Source of the DNA: [Eubacterium] yurii
GTDB taxonomy: Bacteria; Bacillota; Clostridia; Peptostreptococcales; Filifactoraceae
Length of the DNA: 36,834 bases
NCBI GenBank assembly: GCA_900167215.1
Contig: FUZS01000023.1
Location: 1-36,834 of the forward strand
Direction: 5' to 3'
This document shows positions 26,030 to 34,875 of the stretch, piece by piece (within the stretch, counting starts at the first letter, position 1; the number at the start of each line of letters is the position of its first letter). The notes beneath the pieces are model-generated. The model was not told the DNA's origin. It searched no databases and saw only the letters and a list, made by a program, of their open reading frames with translations. The translations under genes were made by a program, and so were the position numbers.

Positions 26030-26533
26030 ATGAGTAAAAGATCAGAACGTGGTCAAAGAAAAAAAGATAATATTAAGAAAGAAATCCGAGACTATTTCTT
26101 TGTTGTCGGAGTAGGTCTTATTTTTTTGATACTTGGTATAGTAGGAATAACAAGCAATCATAAACAATATAATGAATATAGCAGCTCAAGTGATATTCTT
26201 AAAGTATCTGCTAAGGTTAACTACGTCAGTATACATCATAGAAATGACAGTTACGGAAGACGTGAAGATTATTGGAATGCAGATCTTACTTATTCAGTAA
26301 ATGGACAGGAATACAAAGGAAAAAAAGAATATATGACACCGACTAAAGTTGGGGATGTCAAAGAAATTGAGGTGTACCTTGCAAAAGACGGTAAATATAA
26401 GATACCAGAAATAAGAAAGGGTGATACTCTTATCGTAGCAGATTTTATGCCTATAATTTCCATGGCATTTGGGGCATTTCTCGCCATTATATCCCTGTTT
26501 ATGGCAAATGGTGCAAGGAAGGAATTGAAATAA
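26030..26533 (+). CDS. DUF3592-like two-helix membrane protein
   Basis: The 167-residue protein has a Lys/Arg-rich cytosolic N-terminus, a membrane helix (FFVVGVGLIFLILGIVGI, about residues 25-43), an extracytoplasmic beta-rich stretch of ~85 residues (TYSVNGQEYKGKKEYM, VGDVKEIEVYLAKDGKYKIP) and a second helix (FMPIISMAFGAFLAIISLF). This is the DUF3592 layout; function unknown. I choose ATG 26030, 9 bases after AAGAAAGG; the ATG at 26021 touches the ribosome binding site. It may belong with the surrounding envelope-related genes. Confidence 0.75.
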   Translation: MSKRSERGQRKKDNIKKEIRDYFFVVGVGLIFLILGIVGITSNHKQYNEYSSSSDILKVSAKVNYVSIHHRNDSYGRREDYWNADLTYSVNGQEYKGKKEYMTPTKVGDVKEIEVYLAKDGKYKIPEIRKGDTLIVADFMPIISMAFGAFLAIISLFMANGARKELK

Positions 26534-27116
26534 TTGAAAATTACTATATACTTTGTATTATGATAGAATTTGTTTAATTATATTTGGCAATTTTTTGTTT
26601 CTTATAAATTTAATATTGAAATAAATTGCTCAACTTTCCCAAATGAAAAATACATTAAAGGCATTGAAATTTGAGTATATTTTAAAAATACAATATTATA
26701 CTTGACATAGTTTTTTCAGTGTATTCATTTTTTTGATAAATATGCAAATTTCAATAAATATTATTCAGGAAATTCTATGTCAATTAGTGTGTTAAAAAAT
26801 CGATAAAAAGTTAAAAGATAAAAAGTATCTAAAAATCTTTTTAGATTGTATTTTAGAAATATAGATTGTAAATATAACAGTTAATACTAAAAACTAATTA
26901 AACAGTCCTAAAAATATATTAAGGGTGGCTATTGAAAACTAAAAAATAATATTTCAATAAGTCTAAATATATGGACATTATTTTCCAAATCCTTATAACT
27001 TAAGTCTAATAAAATAATATATAGTTCTAATAAAGCTATGAATGATATTAATATTCACTTAAATCAATAATACAGATATAATTTGAAAAAATTTAAAAAA
27101 TTAATAATTTTTTTTT
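26534..27116. other. Gene-free AT-rich spacer
   Basis: No open frame with coding character. A 9-bp inverted repeat TTGACATAG (26702-26710) and CTATGTCAA (26775-26783) is the only structure of note; its meaning is unclear. Confidence 0.5.
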
Positions 27117-27231
27117 AAAAACTGTACTTTTTATTGGGGATTTTTTAATTTTATTATGTTATAATAGCGACATAATAAATTTATGTTATTTGCTATACTT
27201 GTATTTTACAATATTACACATCGAAATTGGG
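27117..27231 (+). promoter_or_regulatory. Upstream element B: shared promoter region of the YdjI-like gene
   Basis: It is identical to element A over 24 bases (27117-27140) and similar over about 115. It contains TATAAT (27160-27165) 20 bases after TTGGGG, TAAATTTATG at 27176-27185 and ACACATCGAAATTGGG near 27216-27231. It lies about 70-160 bases before the SPFH gene start. Confidence 0.65.
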
Positions 27232-27299
27232 ACTGACTAAAATTGTTGATATATTTTGTAAAATATAAGTTAAGGTAAAAAATTAAAGGAGGAAGAATC

Positions 27300-28628
27300 A
27301 TGGGATTAATTAAGGCTGCACTTGGATCATTACAGGGAACTTTAGCAGATCAATATAAGGAGTTTTTCTATTGTGACTCAATACCAAATGACATACTTGT
27401 AATGAGAGGTAGAAAACGTACAAGCGGTCGTTCTTCAAATAAGGGCGATGACAATATCATTACTCAGGGCTCCATAATCGCCGTAGCTGACGGTCAAGCC
27501 ATGATTATCGTGGAACAAGGCAAGATAGTTGAGTTTTGTAACGAACCTGGAGAATATACTTTTGATGCTTCTACAGAACCTACAATATTTAATGGCGGAC
27601 TTAACAAAGAAACATTAATGAGAACTTTCAATGCCGTAGGCAAAAGATTTACTTTTGGCGGTGAACCTGCAAAAGATCAAAGAGTATATTATTTCAATAT
27701 GAAAGAAATCTTGGACAATAAATTTGGAACTCAAAATCCTGTTTATTTTAAGATTATAGATAACAACATTGGGCTGGATATGGATACTACGGTAAGGTGT
27801 AACGGAATGTATTCTTACCAAATTACCAACCCTATGACATTTTACACAAAACTTTGTTCAAATGTTACAAACACTTACGACAGATCTGAAATAGATGCAC
27901 AACTTAAGAGTGAATTTATGGACGCTTTGCAACCTGCATTTTTTAAGATATCTGAACTGGGAATAAGACCAAGTGGTATTCCTGCTCATACTAAAGAGCT
28001 TTCACAAGCGATGAAAGAAGAACTTTCAGAAAAATGGACTGAGCTTAGAGGAATATCTATAGTTTCTGTGGCAATAAATTCTATTTCTATTCCAAAAGAA
28101 GATGAAGACGCTCTAAAAGACGCTCAAAGACAGGCTATGTATGCAAACTCGAAGATGGCTGCAGGAAGTATGGTGCAAGCACAAACAGAAGCTATGAAGA
28201 TAGCTGCAGGAAATGCCGGTGGAGCAATGATGGGCTTTATGGGCATGAATATGGCTACACAACAAGGTGGATTGAATGCACAAAATCTGTTCAATATGAA
28301 CCAACAACAACAAATGCAACAGCAACAACAGATGCAGCAACAACAAACTGATGGATGGACTTGCTCTTGTGGTACTACCAACCAAGGAAGATTCTGTGCA
28401 AACTGTGGAAGTCCAAAACCTACTCCTGCTCAAGCCAGTGGATGGACTTGCTCTTGTGGTACTACCAACCAAGGAAAATTCTGTGCAAACTGCGGAAGTC
28501 CAAAACCTGCTGGAGCACCATTGTATAAATGTGACAAATGCGGTTATGAAATAAAAGATCCTACACATCCTCCAAAATTCTGCCCTGAATGTGGAGATAT
28601 ATTTGATGAAAATGACATTGTAAAATAG
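27300..28628 (+). CDS. YdjI-like SPFH-domain protein with C-terminal zinc ribbons
   Basis: Residues 1-290 form the SPFH/virion-core-like domain (GSIIAVADGQAMIIVEQGKI, EFCNEPGEYTFD, VAINSISIPKEDEDALKDAQ), as in B. subtilis YdjI. A Gly/Met-rich segment and a poly-Gln linker (residues ~330-348, CAA/CAG runs) follow. Three zinc ribbons then close the protein: WTCSCGTTNQGRFCANCG, a near-identical second copy, and YKCDKCGYEI...KFCPECG. SPFH proteins scaffold membrane domains; YdjI works with YdjG, YdjH and PspA in envelope stress. Ribosome binding site AAAGGAGG precedes the ATG. It is first of the ydjI-ydjG-ydjH-like trio. Confidence 0.9.
   Translation: MGLIKAALGSLQGTLADQYKEFFYCDSIPNDILVMRGRKRTSGRSSNKGDDNIITQGSIIAVADGQAMIIVEQGKIVEFCNEPGEYTFDASTEPTIFNGGLNKETLMRTFNAVGKRFTFGGEPAKDQRVYYFNMKEILDNKFGTQNPVYFKIIDNNIGLDMDTTVRCNGMYSYQITNPMTFYTKLCSNVTNTYDRSEIDAQLKSEFMDALQPAFFKISELGIRPSGIPAHTKELSQAMKEELSEKWTELRGISIVSVAINSISIPKEDEDALKDAQRQAMYANSKMAAGSMVQAQTEAMKIAAGNAGGAMMGFMGMNMATQQGGLNAQNLFNMNQQQQMQQQQQMQQQQTDGWTCSCGTTNQGRFCANCGSPKPTPAQASGWTCSCGTTNQGKFCANCGSPKPAGAPLYKCDKCGYEIKDPTHPPKFCPECGDIFDENDIVK
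28352..28510 (+). repeat. Tandem zinc-ribbon duplication inside the YdjI-like gene
   Basis: Two ~70-bp units (28352-28422 and 28439-28509, period 87 bp or 29 codons) differ at only about two bases, including AGA/AAA and TGT/TGC. Near-identity at the DNA level, silent sites included, indicates a recent or homogenised duplication. Confidence 0.85.
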
Positions 28629-28649
28629 ATATTTATTCTTATTTTAATA

Positions 28650-28739
28650 CCAATATCTGATTTAGTTTGAATTACTGTAAATCTCCTATCGTTTGGCTTA
28701 ATCAGATTTACAAATATACTAAAGCTTATCAGATATTGG
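28650..28739 (+). repeat. 90-bp imperfect palindrome between the ydjI- and ydjG-like genes
   Basis: The outer arms CCAATATCTGAT/ATCAGATATTGG (28650-28661, 28728-28739) are perfect. Inside are TTTAGT/ACTAAA (28661-28666, 28718-28723) and GTAAATCT/AGATTTAC (28677-28684, 28704-28711). RNA would form one long interrupted hairpin. No T tract follows. Confidence 0.7.
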
Positions 28740-28776
28740 CAACTTGATATAGACTTTATATCGAAGGTGGTGTAAA

Positions 28777-29853
28777 ATGAGTGAATTATTAGATTATAAA
28801 TGCCCTTCTTGTGGGGGCAGCATTGAGTTTAATAGCAGTACCCAAAATATGAAATGTCCTTATTGCGGTTCAGAGTTTAATGTTAACACGCTAAAAGATA
28901 TGGATAAAGGCATATCAGATGAAGTATCACAAGAAGATTTAGAATGGAAGAAAAATTTTAATGAATGGTCTGGAGAAGAAACCCAAGATATGTCTGTATA
29001 TCGTTGCGAATCTTGTGGCGGAGAAATAATAGCGGATGATACTACCAGTGCCACAATGTGCCCATACTGCGGTGCAAATGTAGTAATAAAAGGACAGTTC
29101 TCCGGTGATTTGAGACCAAGTTTCTTAATTCCTTTTAAAATCGATAAAAAAACAGCCATAGAAGGACTGCAAAGACATCTTAAAGGAAAGTATTTTTTAC
29201 CTAAAGCTTTTAAAGATGAGAATCATATAGATGAAATTAAGGGAGTCTATGTTCCTTTTTGGATATTTAACTGTGATGCCTCCGGAGACGTTAAATATAA
29301 AGCAAGTAATATCAGATACTGGAGTGACTCTGATTATGAATATACTGAAACTACTACATATCTGGTAACAAGAAATGGAAATGTAGCTTTTGAAAAAATA
29401 CCTGTGGACGGCTCTTCAAAGATGGATGATGACCTTATGGAATCAATAGAACCTTATTATGCTTGCGATATAATGGATTTTCAAACTGCTTTTCTTGCCG
29501 GATATATAGCGCAGAGATATGATGTCACATCAGAGCAGAGTATAAGAAGAGCAAATGAAAGAGTAAAAGAGAGTGTTGAAGATGCATTCAGATCCACTGT
29601 AACAGGATATGATAATGTAGAAGTATCAAGCAGTGTGGTAAGTACCTATAATTCTACTGTGGACTATGCTCTTTATCCTGTTTGGCTTTTGCATACAAGT
29701 TGGAACGGAGACAACTATACTTTTGCAATGAACGGACAAACCGGTAGATTTGTAGGAGATCTCCCTATAGACAGGGCAGCTTATATGAAGTGGTTTTTTA
29801 CATTTGGCATTGCTATTTCAGCAATAGTCAGTATAATAATTACACTTGTATAA
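28777..29853 (+). CDS. YdjG-like zinc-ribbon membrane protein
   Basis: Two zinc ribbons open the 358-residue protein: CPSCGGSIEF...KCPYCG (residues 9-31) and CESCGGEII...MCPYCG (about 76-98). A long soluble region with IPFKIDKKTAIEGLQ and VYVPFWIFNCDASGDV, typical of YdjG/TFIIB-zinc-binding-like proteins, follows. One transmembrane helix ends the chain (WFFTFGIAISAIVSIIITLV). YdjG is a membrane partner of YdjI and YdjH in B. subtilis. A weak site (AAGGTGGTG) precedes the ATG. The YdjH-like gene follows after 12 bases. Confidence 0.88.
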   Translation: MSELLDYKCPSCGGSIEFNSSTQNMKCPYCGSEFNVNTLKDMDKGISDEVSQEDLEWKKNFNEWSGEETQDMSVYRCESCGGEIIADDTTSATMCPYCGANVVIKGQFSGDLRPSFLIPFKIDKKTAIEGLQRHLKGKYFLPKAFKDENHIDEIKGVYVPFWIFNCDASGDVKYKASNIRYWSDSDYEYTETTTYLVTRNGNVAFEKIPVDGSSKMDDDLMESIEPYYACDIMDFQTAFLAGYIAQRYDVTSEQSIRRANERVKESVEDAFRSTVTGYDNVEVSSSVVSTYNSTVDYALYPVWLLHTSWNGDNYTFAMNGQTGRFVGDLPIDRAAYMKWFFTFGIAISAIVSIIITLV

Positions 29854-29865
29854 GGGGGGATTGTT

Positions 29866-30642
29866 ATGAAAAATATAAAAATTTTAATATTATCACTTTT
29901 TATTTGCATAAGTTTTAGTCTCCCTGTGTTTGCAACATCAAGTAAACCCCTTGTAATAGATAGTGCCAATATAATCAGCAGTAATACTGAGGCAAGCCTT
30001 ATAAAAAAAGCTAAAGAAATTCAAAAAAAATATAATATAGATGTGGTCATAGCGACAATACCTTCAAATGAGGGTGTAAGTATCGAATATTACGCTGAAA
30101 CCATATACTCTCAAGGAGGCTATGGACAGGGAAGTCTAAAAGACGGTATGCTACTCTTACTTAGTATGGAAGATAGAGACTATGATTTTTATAAAAAAGG
30201 AAAAGTTAATGACAATATGACTATTTCCGTAGAAAATTCAATACTTGACCCAACTCTAAGCAAATTAAAAAATAATGACTTTGATGGTGCTTTTAATACT
30301 TTTCTTAATAGAGTAGATGAAGTTTATTCCAAAGTAAAACCTGACGGTTCTTTCTCTAAGGAACCTAAAGGACATGTCCCATATCTAATCGGCATATTAG
30401 GAAGTTTTTTCATTGCATTTATCATAGTTCAAACAGGAGCAGCTACTTTGAAATCTGTAAGATTCTCCCGTACTGCTAACAGCTATATAAAACAAAATAG
30501 TATGGTGATAAACGAGGGCTTTGACAAATTCCTCTATAGAAACGTAACACGAAGGTCAAAATCTAAGTCAAGCAGTAGTGACGATAAGGTAAGAAGCAGT
30601 GGAAGTAGCCCACATTCAAGTCATACATCAGGTAAGTTTTAA
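29866..30642 (+). CDS. YdjH-like TPM-domain exported membrane protein
   Basis: An N-terminal signal peptide (ILILSLFICISFSLPVFA) is followed by a TPM domain at about residues 28-150 (PLVIDSANIISSNTEASLIK, IDVVIATIPSNEGVSIEYYA, GYGQGSLKDGMLLLLSMEDR). A membrane helix (YLIGILGSFFIAFIIV) and a Ser-rich cytosolic tail complete it. TPM domains occur in thylakoid Psb32 and in YdjH; some have phosphatase activity. It is last of the trio and is followed by a good terminator, so ydjI-ydjG-ydjH form one unit. Confidence 0.88.
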   Translation: MKNIKILILSLFICISFSLPVFATSSKPLVIDSANIISSNTEASLIKKAKEIQKKYNIDVVIATIPSNEGVSIEYYAETIYSQGGYGQGSLKDGMLLLLSMEDRDYDFYKKGKVNDNMTISVENSILDPTLSKLKNNDFDGAFNTFLNRVDEVYSKVKPDGSFSKEPKGHVPYLIGILGSFFIAFIIVQTGAATLKSVRFSRTANSYIKQNSMVINEGFDKFLYRNVTRRSKSKSSSSDDKVRSSGSSPHSSHTSGKF

Positions 30643-30665
30643 AAATATCTCTTTGTCTTTTTATA

Positions 30666-30701
30666 ACAGACTGTACTATATATTAGGCAGTCTGTTTTTT
30701 T
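30666..30701 (+). terminator. Rho-independent terminator after the YdjH-like gene
   Basis: Stem ACAGACTG/CAGTCTGT (30666-30673 with 30688-30695) with a 14-nt loop is followed by a T run to 30701. Confidence 0.88.
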
Positions 30702-30824
30702 ACATCCATAATTAAGATTTTATATTTTAGTAATATTAAATTAAAAAGTTATATAAGGCATTTATATATGACATTTAGATTTTTTTGTTAATTTTTCAAA
30801 ATTTGACTCAATCCTATAATGCTA

Positions 30825-30853
30825 TTGACATTATTGCTAAAAATATTTATAAT
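30825..30853 (+). promoter_or_regulatory. Consensus sigma-A promoter of pyruvate carboxylase
   Basis: TTGACA (30825-30830), exactly 17 bases, TATAAT (30848-30853): a perfect consensus. Transcription should start near 30860, leaving a leader of about 188 nt before the ATG at 31048. No other gene lies in 30702-31047. Confidence 0.75.
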
Positions 30854-30876
30854 TGTAGAAAAATCTTAGGATAATG

Positions 30877-30917
30877 GCACTTAATCATATCTTTAGTATT
30901 GATATTTGATTAGGTGC
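30877..30917 (+). promoter_or_regulatory. Hairpin in the pyruvate carboxylase leader
   Basis: GCACTTAATC (30877-30886) pairs with GATTAGGTGC (30908-30917), allowing one G-U pair. It starts about 17 bases after the predicted transcription start. I match it to no known riboswitch. Confidence 0.45.
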
Positions 30918-31047
30918 TTGATTATATCCAGTATTTAATATATCGTCAAATAATTTTTCAATCTTATTTATATCATGTCCTTATTATCAATACTACTTGA
31001 TATAAATTTTGTAAAGATGTAAAAATATATTGTGAAAAGAGGATTTT

Positions 31048-34000
31048 ATGCAAATTAGAAATTTTAAAAAAATACTTGTAGCAAATCGTGGAGAAATTGC
31101 AATAAGAGTATTCAGAGCCTGCAAGGAACTTGGTATCAGGTCTTTAGCCATATATTCAGAACAGGATAAAACTTCACTTTTCAGGACAAAGGCAGATGAA
31201 TCTTATCAAATAGGAAAGAATAAAACACCTGTTGAGGCTTATCTTGCAATTGATGAAATAATAAAGCTGGCAAAGAAAAAAAATGTTGACGCCATACATC
31301 CAGGCTACGGTTTTTTGTCGGAAAATGCTGAATTTGCCAAAAAATGTGAAGAAAATGATATAGTTTTTATAGGTCCTACATCCAAGATAATATCATCAGT
31401 AGGAGACAAAATCAGCTCTAAAATAGTAGCCCAAGCAGCAAAAGTTCCTACTATACCCGGAGTTGAACAGGCTATAAAAACAGATGTTGAGGCTTTAAAT
31501 TTTGCCAATTCATGTGGATATCCTGTAATGCTCAAAGCTTCAGCCGGCGGTGGCGGTAGAGGTATGAGGATAGTAAAAAATGAAGAAGAGCTTATAAGAA
31601 ACTTTCATGAAGCAAGATCTGAAGCAAAAAAGGCATTTGGAATAGATGACATCTTCATTGAAAAATATATAGACTCTCCTAAACATATAGAAGTACAGAT
31701 CTTAGGAGATAAACACGGAAATATAGTTCATCTTTTTGAAAGAGACTGCTCTATACAAAGAAGACATCAAAAATTAATTGAGTTTTGCCCTGCAATCTCA
31801 TTAAGTGAAGAAAAAAGATTGGAAATTTGTAACGATGCAGTAAAACTTGCAAAATATGTAGGATATATAAATGCAGGTACAGTAGAATTTTTGGTAGACA
31901 AGGATATGAATCACTATTTCATTGAAGTCAATCCGAGAATTCAGGTAGAACATACAGTAACAGAAGAAATTACAGGTCTTGACATAGTACAAAGCCAAAT
32001 ACTTATAGCTCAAGGATACAGACTTGATTCAAATGAAATTTCCATTAAGTCTCAAGATGATATACATCCAAGAGGATATGCTATACAATGTAGAATTACA
32101 ACAGAAGATCCTATAAATAATTTTGCTCCCGACACCGGCAGAATAGAAGTGTATAGAACAGGATCAGGCGCCGGTATAAGATTGGACGGTGGAAACGGAT
32201 TCACAGGCTCTATAATATCTCCATACTATGATTCTCTACTTGTAAAACTTACAGCAAGGGCTCGTACTTTTAAAGATGCAATAAGAAAATCTAAACGTTC
32301 AATAAGCGAACTTAAGGTTTCCGGTGTAAAGACCAACTCTTCATTCTTGTTAAATGTACTGAATACTAAAGAATTTGAACAAGGTATATGCTCTACATCA
32401 TTTATAGCAGACAATCCTCAGCTTTTTGAAATATCACATAAGGGTGATAAGGAGCTGAAAGTCCTAAATTATATAGGAGAAAAAATAGTAAATGTAACAA
32501 AGGGAAACAAAAAAGATTTTGACAATATTTCAGCTTCAAAACCGAGATTACCTGAAGACCTCAGTGGAACAAAACAAATCTTAGATTCTCAAGGTGTTGA
32601 CGGTTTAATCAAATGGATAAAGTCTCAAGATAGACTTTTGCTTACTGATACTACAATGCGTGATGCACATCAGTCACTGCTTGCTACAAGAGTAAGAACT
32701 ATAGATATGCTTAGAGCGGCAAAATCCACAGCTCTGTATGGTAAAGATTTATTTTCTTTAGAAATGTGGGGAGGGGCAACATTTGACGTTTCATATAGAT
32801 TTTTGATGGAATCTCCTTGGAAGAGACTTATGGAACTTAGAAAGAGAATACCTAACCTACTCTTCCAAATGCTATTTAGAGGCTCTAATGCTGTAGGATA
32901 TAAAAATTACCCAGACAATGTCATTAAGGAATTTATCGTACAGTCAGCTAATGCAGGAATAGATATATTTAGAATATTTGACTCTCTCAACTGGCTTGAA
33001 GCTATGAAACCGTCAATAGATGCCGTAAAATCTGTCGGAAAAGTAGCTGAAGGTACTATGTGCTATACAGGTGATATAAGTGATGAAAAAAGAGATAAAT
33101 ATACTTTGAAATACTATGTAAATCTTGCAAAAGAAATAGAAAAATCAGGTGCAGATATATTGGGAATAAAAGATATGTCAGCATTGTTAAAACCTTATGC
33201 TGCACATAAACTTATCAAAGCACTTAAAGATGAGATATCTATACCTATTCATCTTCATACTCATGATACTTCAGGCAATGGTGTTGCAACAGTAATAATG
33301 GCTGCACAGGCAGGAGTGGATATTGCGGACGGAGCAATAAGTTCAATGTCAGGACTTACTTCTCAACCTTCACTTAACTCTATCATTGCAGCACTGGAAC
33401 ATAGCCAAAGAGATACTAAGATTGACCTTGAAAAATTGGAAAAAGTTTCAGCTTATTGGAGTTCACTACGACCTATTTACGAACATTTTGAATCTGATTT
33501 AAAATCAGGAACTACTGAAATATACAAATATGAAATTCCTGGAGGACAATATTCAAATCTAAAACCTCAAGTAGACAGTTTCGGTCTATCAGATAAATTT
33601 GGCGAAGTAAAAGAAATGTACAAAGAAGTAAATGAAATGCTTGGAGACATTGTCAAAGTTACGCCTTCTTCAAAAATGGTAGGGGATATGGCAATATTTA
33701 TGGTACAAAACTCTCTAACTAAGGACAATATCTTTGAAAAAGGTCAAAACTTGACCTTCCCTGACTCAGCAATAACATATTTTTCAGGGATGATGGGGCA
33801 ACCGGAAGGAGGATTTCCGGAAAAACTTCAAAAAATGGTTTTAAAAGATACTAAGCCCATTACTGTAAGACCCGGTACACTTTTGGAAGATGAAGATTTT
33901 GATGCTATAGCTAAACATCTTGAGGAAAAATTTGGCTACAAGCCTACAATGAGAGAATGTCTAAGCTACGCCTTATATCCAAAAGTTTATGAAGATTATA

Positions 34001-34488
34001 GAAAGTCTCTTATTGAATATGGAGACCTATCACATATTAACAGTGATGTATTCTTCCATGGACTAAAAGTTGGAGAAACTTCAGAAGTTGAAATAGAAGA
34101 TGGTAAAATTCTAATTATCACCTTACTTGATATAAGCAAGATGGATAAAGAGGGATATGTAAAACTATCATTTGAAATAAATGGAAATAGAAGAGATATT
34201 AAGATATATGATAAGAACTTCGGTGAAAGTAATACAGATATAATAGTAACTAAATTTGCAAATCCTAACGACACAATGGAAATAGGAGCATCAATCCCCG
34301 GAAATATACTGAAAGTATACGTTCAAGAGGGAGACAGTGTAAAGATGGGACAAAGTCTGATACTTGTTGAAGCTATGAAGATGGAAACAAATATAGTAGC
34401 TAAGGAAGACGGAGTTATTGAAGAAATCTTAATATCACAAGGACAAACTGTTAAATCAGGTGAATTGCTCATAAGAATGAAAAAGTAA
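31048..34488 (+). CDS. pyc: Pyruvate carboxylase (biotin enzyme)
   Basis: It converts pyruvate plus bicarbonate and ATP to oxaloacetate. Full length (1146 residues), domains in order: biotin carboxylase (KKILVANRGEIAIRVFRAC, ATP-grasp loop KASAGGGGRGMRI, FIEVNPRIQVEHTVTEEITG) to about residue 460; carboxyltransferase TIM barrel (LLTDTTMRDAHQSLLATRVR at about 530, catalytic-Lys region DILGIKDMSALLKP, HLHTHDTSGNG metal site); and a C-terminal biotinyl domain with Lys1111 in VEAMKMETN as the biotinylation site. Ribosome binding site AGAGGA precedes the ATG. It is a single gene supplying oxaloacetate for biosynthesis in an anaerobe. Confidence 0.97.
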   Translation: MQIRNFKKILVANRGEIAIRVFRACKELGIRSLAIYSEQDKTSLFRTKADESYQIGKNKTPVEAYLAIDEIIKLAKKKNVDAIHPGYGFLSENAEFAKKCEENDIVFIGPTSKIISSVGDKISSKIVAQAAKVPTIPGVEQAIKTDVEALNFANSCGYPVMLKASAGGGGRGMRIVKNEEELIRNFHEARSEAKKAFGIDDIFIEKYIDSPKHIEVQILGDKHGNIVHLFERDCSIQRRHQKLIEFCPAISLSEEKRLEICNDAVKLAKYVGYINAGTVEFLVDKDMNHYFIEVNPRIQVEHTVTEEITGLDIVQSQILIAQGYRLDSNEISIKSQDDIHPRGYAIQCRITTEDPINNFAPDTGRIEVYRTGSGAGIRLDGGNGFTGSIISPYYDSLLVKLTARARTFKDAIRKSKRSISELKVSGVKTNSSFLLNVLNTKEFEQGICSTSFIADNPQLFEISHKGDKELKVLNYIGEKIVNVTKGNKKDFDNISASKPRLPEDLSGTKQILDSQGVDGLIKWIKSQDRLLLTDTTMRDAHQSLLATRVRTIDMLRAAKSTALYGKDLFSLEMWGGATFDVSYRFLMESPWKRLMELRKRIPNLLFQMLFRGSNAVGYKNYPDNVIKEFIVQSANAGIDIFRIFDSLNWLEAMKPSIDAVKSVGKVAEGTMCYTGDISDEKRDKYTLKYYVNLAKEIEKSGADILGIKDMSALLKPYAAHKLIKALKDEISIPIHLHTHDTSGNGVATVIMAAQAGVDIADGAISSMSGLTSQPSLNSIIAALEHSQRDTKIDLEKLEKVSAYWSSLRPIYEHFESDLKSGTTEIYKYEIPGGQYSNLKPQVDSFGLSDKFGEVKEMYKEVNEMLGDIVKVTPSSKMVGDMAIFMVQNSLTKDNIFEKGQNLTFPDSAITYFSGMMGQPEGGFPEKLQKMVLKDTKPITVRPGTLLEDEDFDAIAKHLEEKFGYKPTMRECLSYALYPKVYEDYRKSLIEYGDLSHINSDVFFHGLKVGETSEVEIEDGKILIITLLDISKMDKEGYVKLSFEINGNRRDIKIYDKNFGESNTDIIVTKFANPNDTMEIGASIPGNILKVYVQEGDSVKMGQSLILVEAMKMETNIVAKEDGVIEEILISQGQTVKSGELLIRMKK

Positions 34489-34593
34489 GTAGTTTTATAA
34501 ATTATATAAGACATTATAGTATGTCAGATTTAGCAGCAACATAAAATTATAAAACAATAGTAAATTTATTAAAAAAAGAGTCTTACTTATAAG

Positions 34594-34628
34594 CTGTCAA
34601 ATACAAACTATAATATTGTATTTGGCAG
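34594..34628 (+). terminator. Hairpin downstream of pyruvate carboxylase
   Basis: A 13-bp stem with one G-U/mismatch (34594-34606 with 34616-34628) lies 106 bases past the pyc stop. It has no T tract, so it may be a weak terminator or a 3' stabiliser. Confidence 0.4.
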
Positions 34629-34703
34629 GTAAGCTATGCCCCATAATACTACTTTATATTTTCCTTTACTAAATATAGTTAATTTTACGTATTTTATTTG
34701 CAA

Positions 34704-34814
34704 ATGACATTTTTTATAAAGGTGATGATTTCAATAGATAAAAATTATAGGCTGTTATATGAATTAATATTTACTCTGCTTGCAATCATTGCAGTAATAA
34801 TAACACTTCTATAA
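34704..34814 (+). CDS. Possible tiny membrane peptide
   Basis: An open frame encodes MISIDKNYRLLYELIF followed by TLLAIIAVIITLL and a stop (29 residues from ATG 34725, 36 from ATG 34704). It is a charged head plus one ideal membrane helix. AAAGG lies 2 bases before ATG 34725, which is poor spacing. Small holin-like or type I toxin peptides look like this, but so can chance frames in AT-rich DNA. Nothing else in 34489-34875 looks coding. Confidence 0.3.
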   Translation: MTFFIKVMISIDKNYRLLYELIFTLLAIIAVIITLL

Positions 34815-34875
34815 CTAACAGAAACAATAGTAGTGAAAGTATTTAATCCATTATTTTATTAGATATTAGTATAAA

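Noticed and set aside
26702-26783. Inverted repeat TTGACATAG/CTATGTCAA as ends of a small mobile element
   Set aside because: The arms are only 9 bp, with no target duplication, no second copy in the window and no coding content.
28113-28568. Minus-strand open frames over the zinc-ribbon and Gln-rich part of the SPFH gene
   Set aside because: They lie antisense to a clear gene; their Cys/Leu/Ser-rich repeats only mirror the CAA and ribbon repeats.
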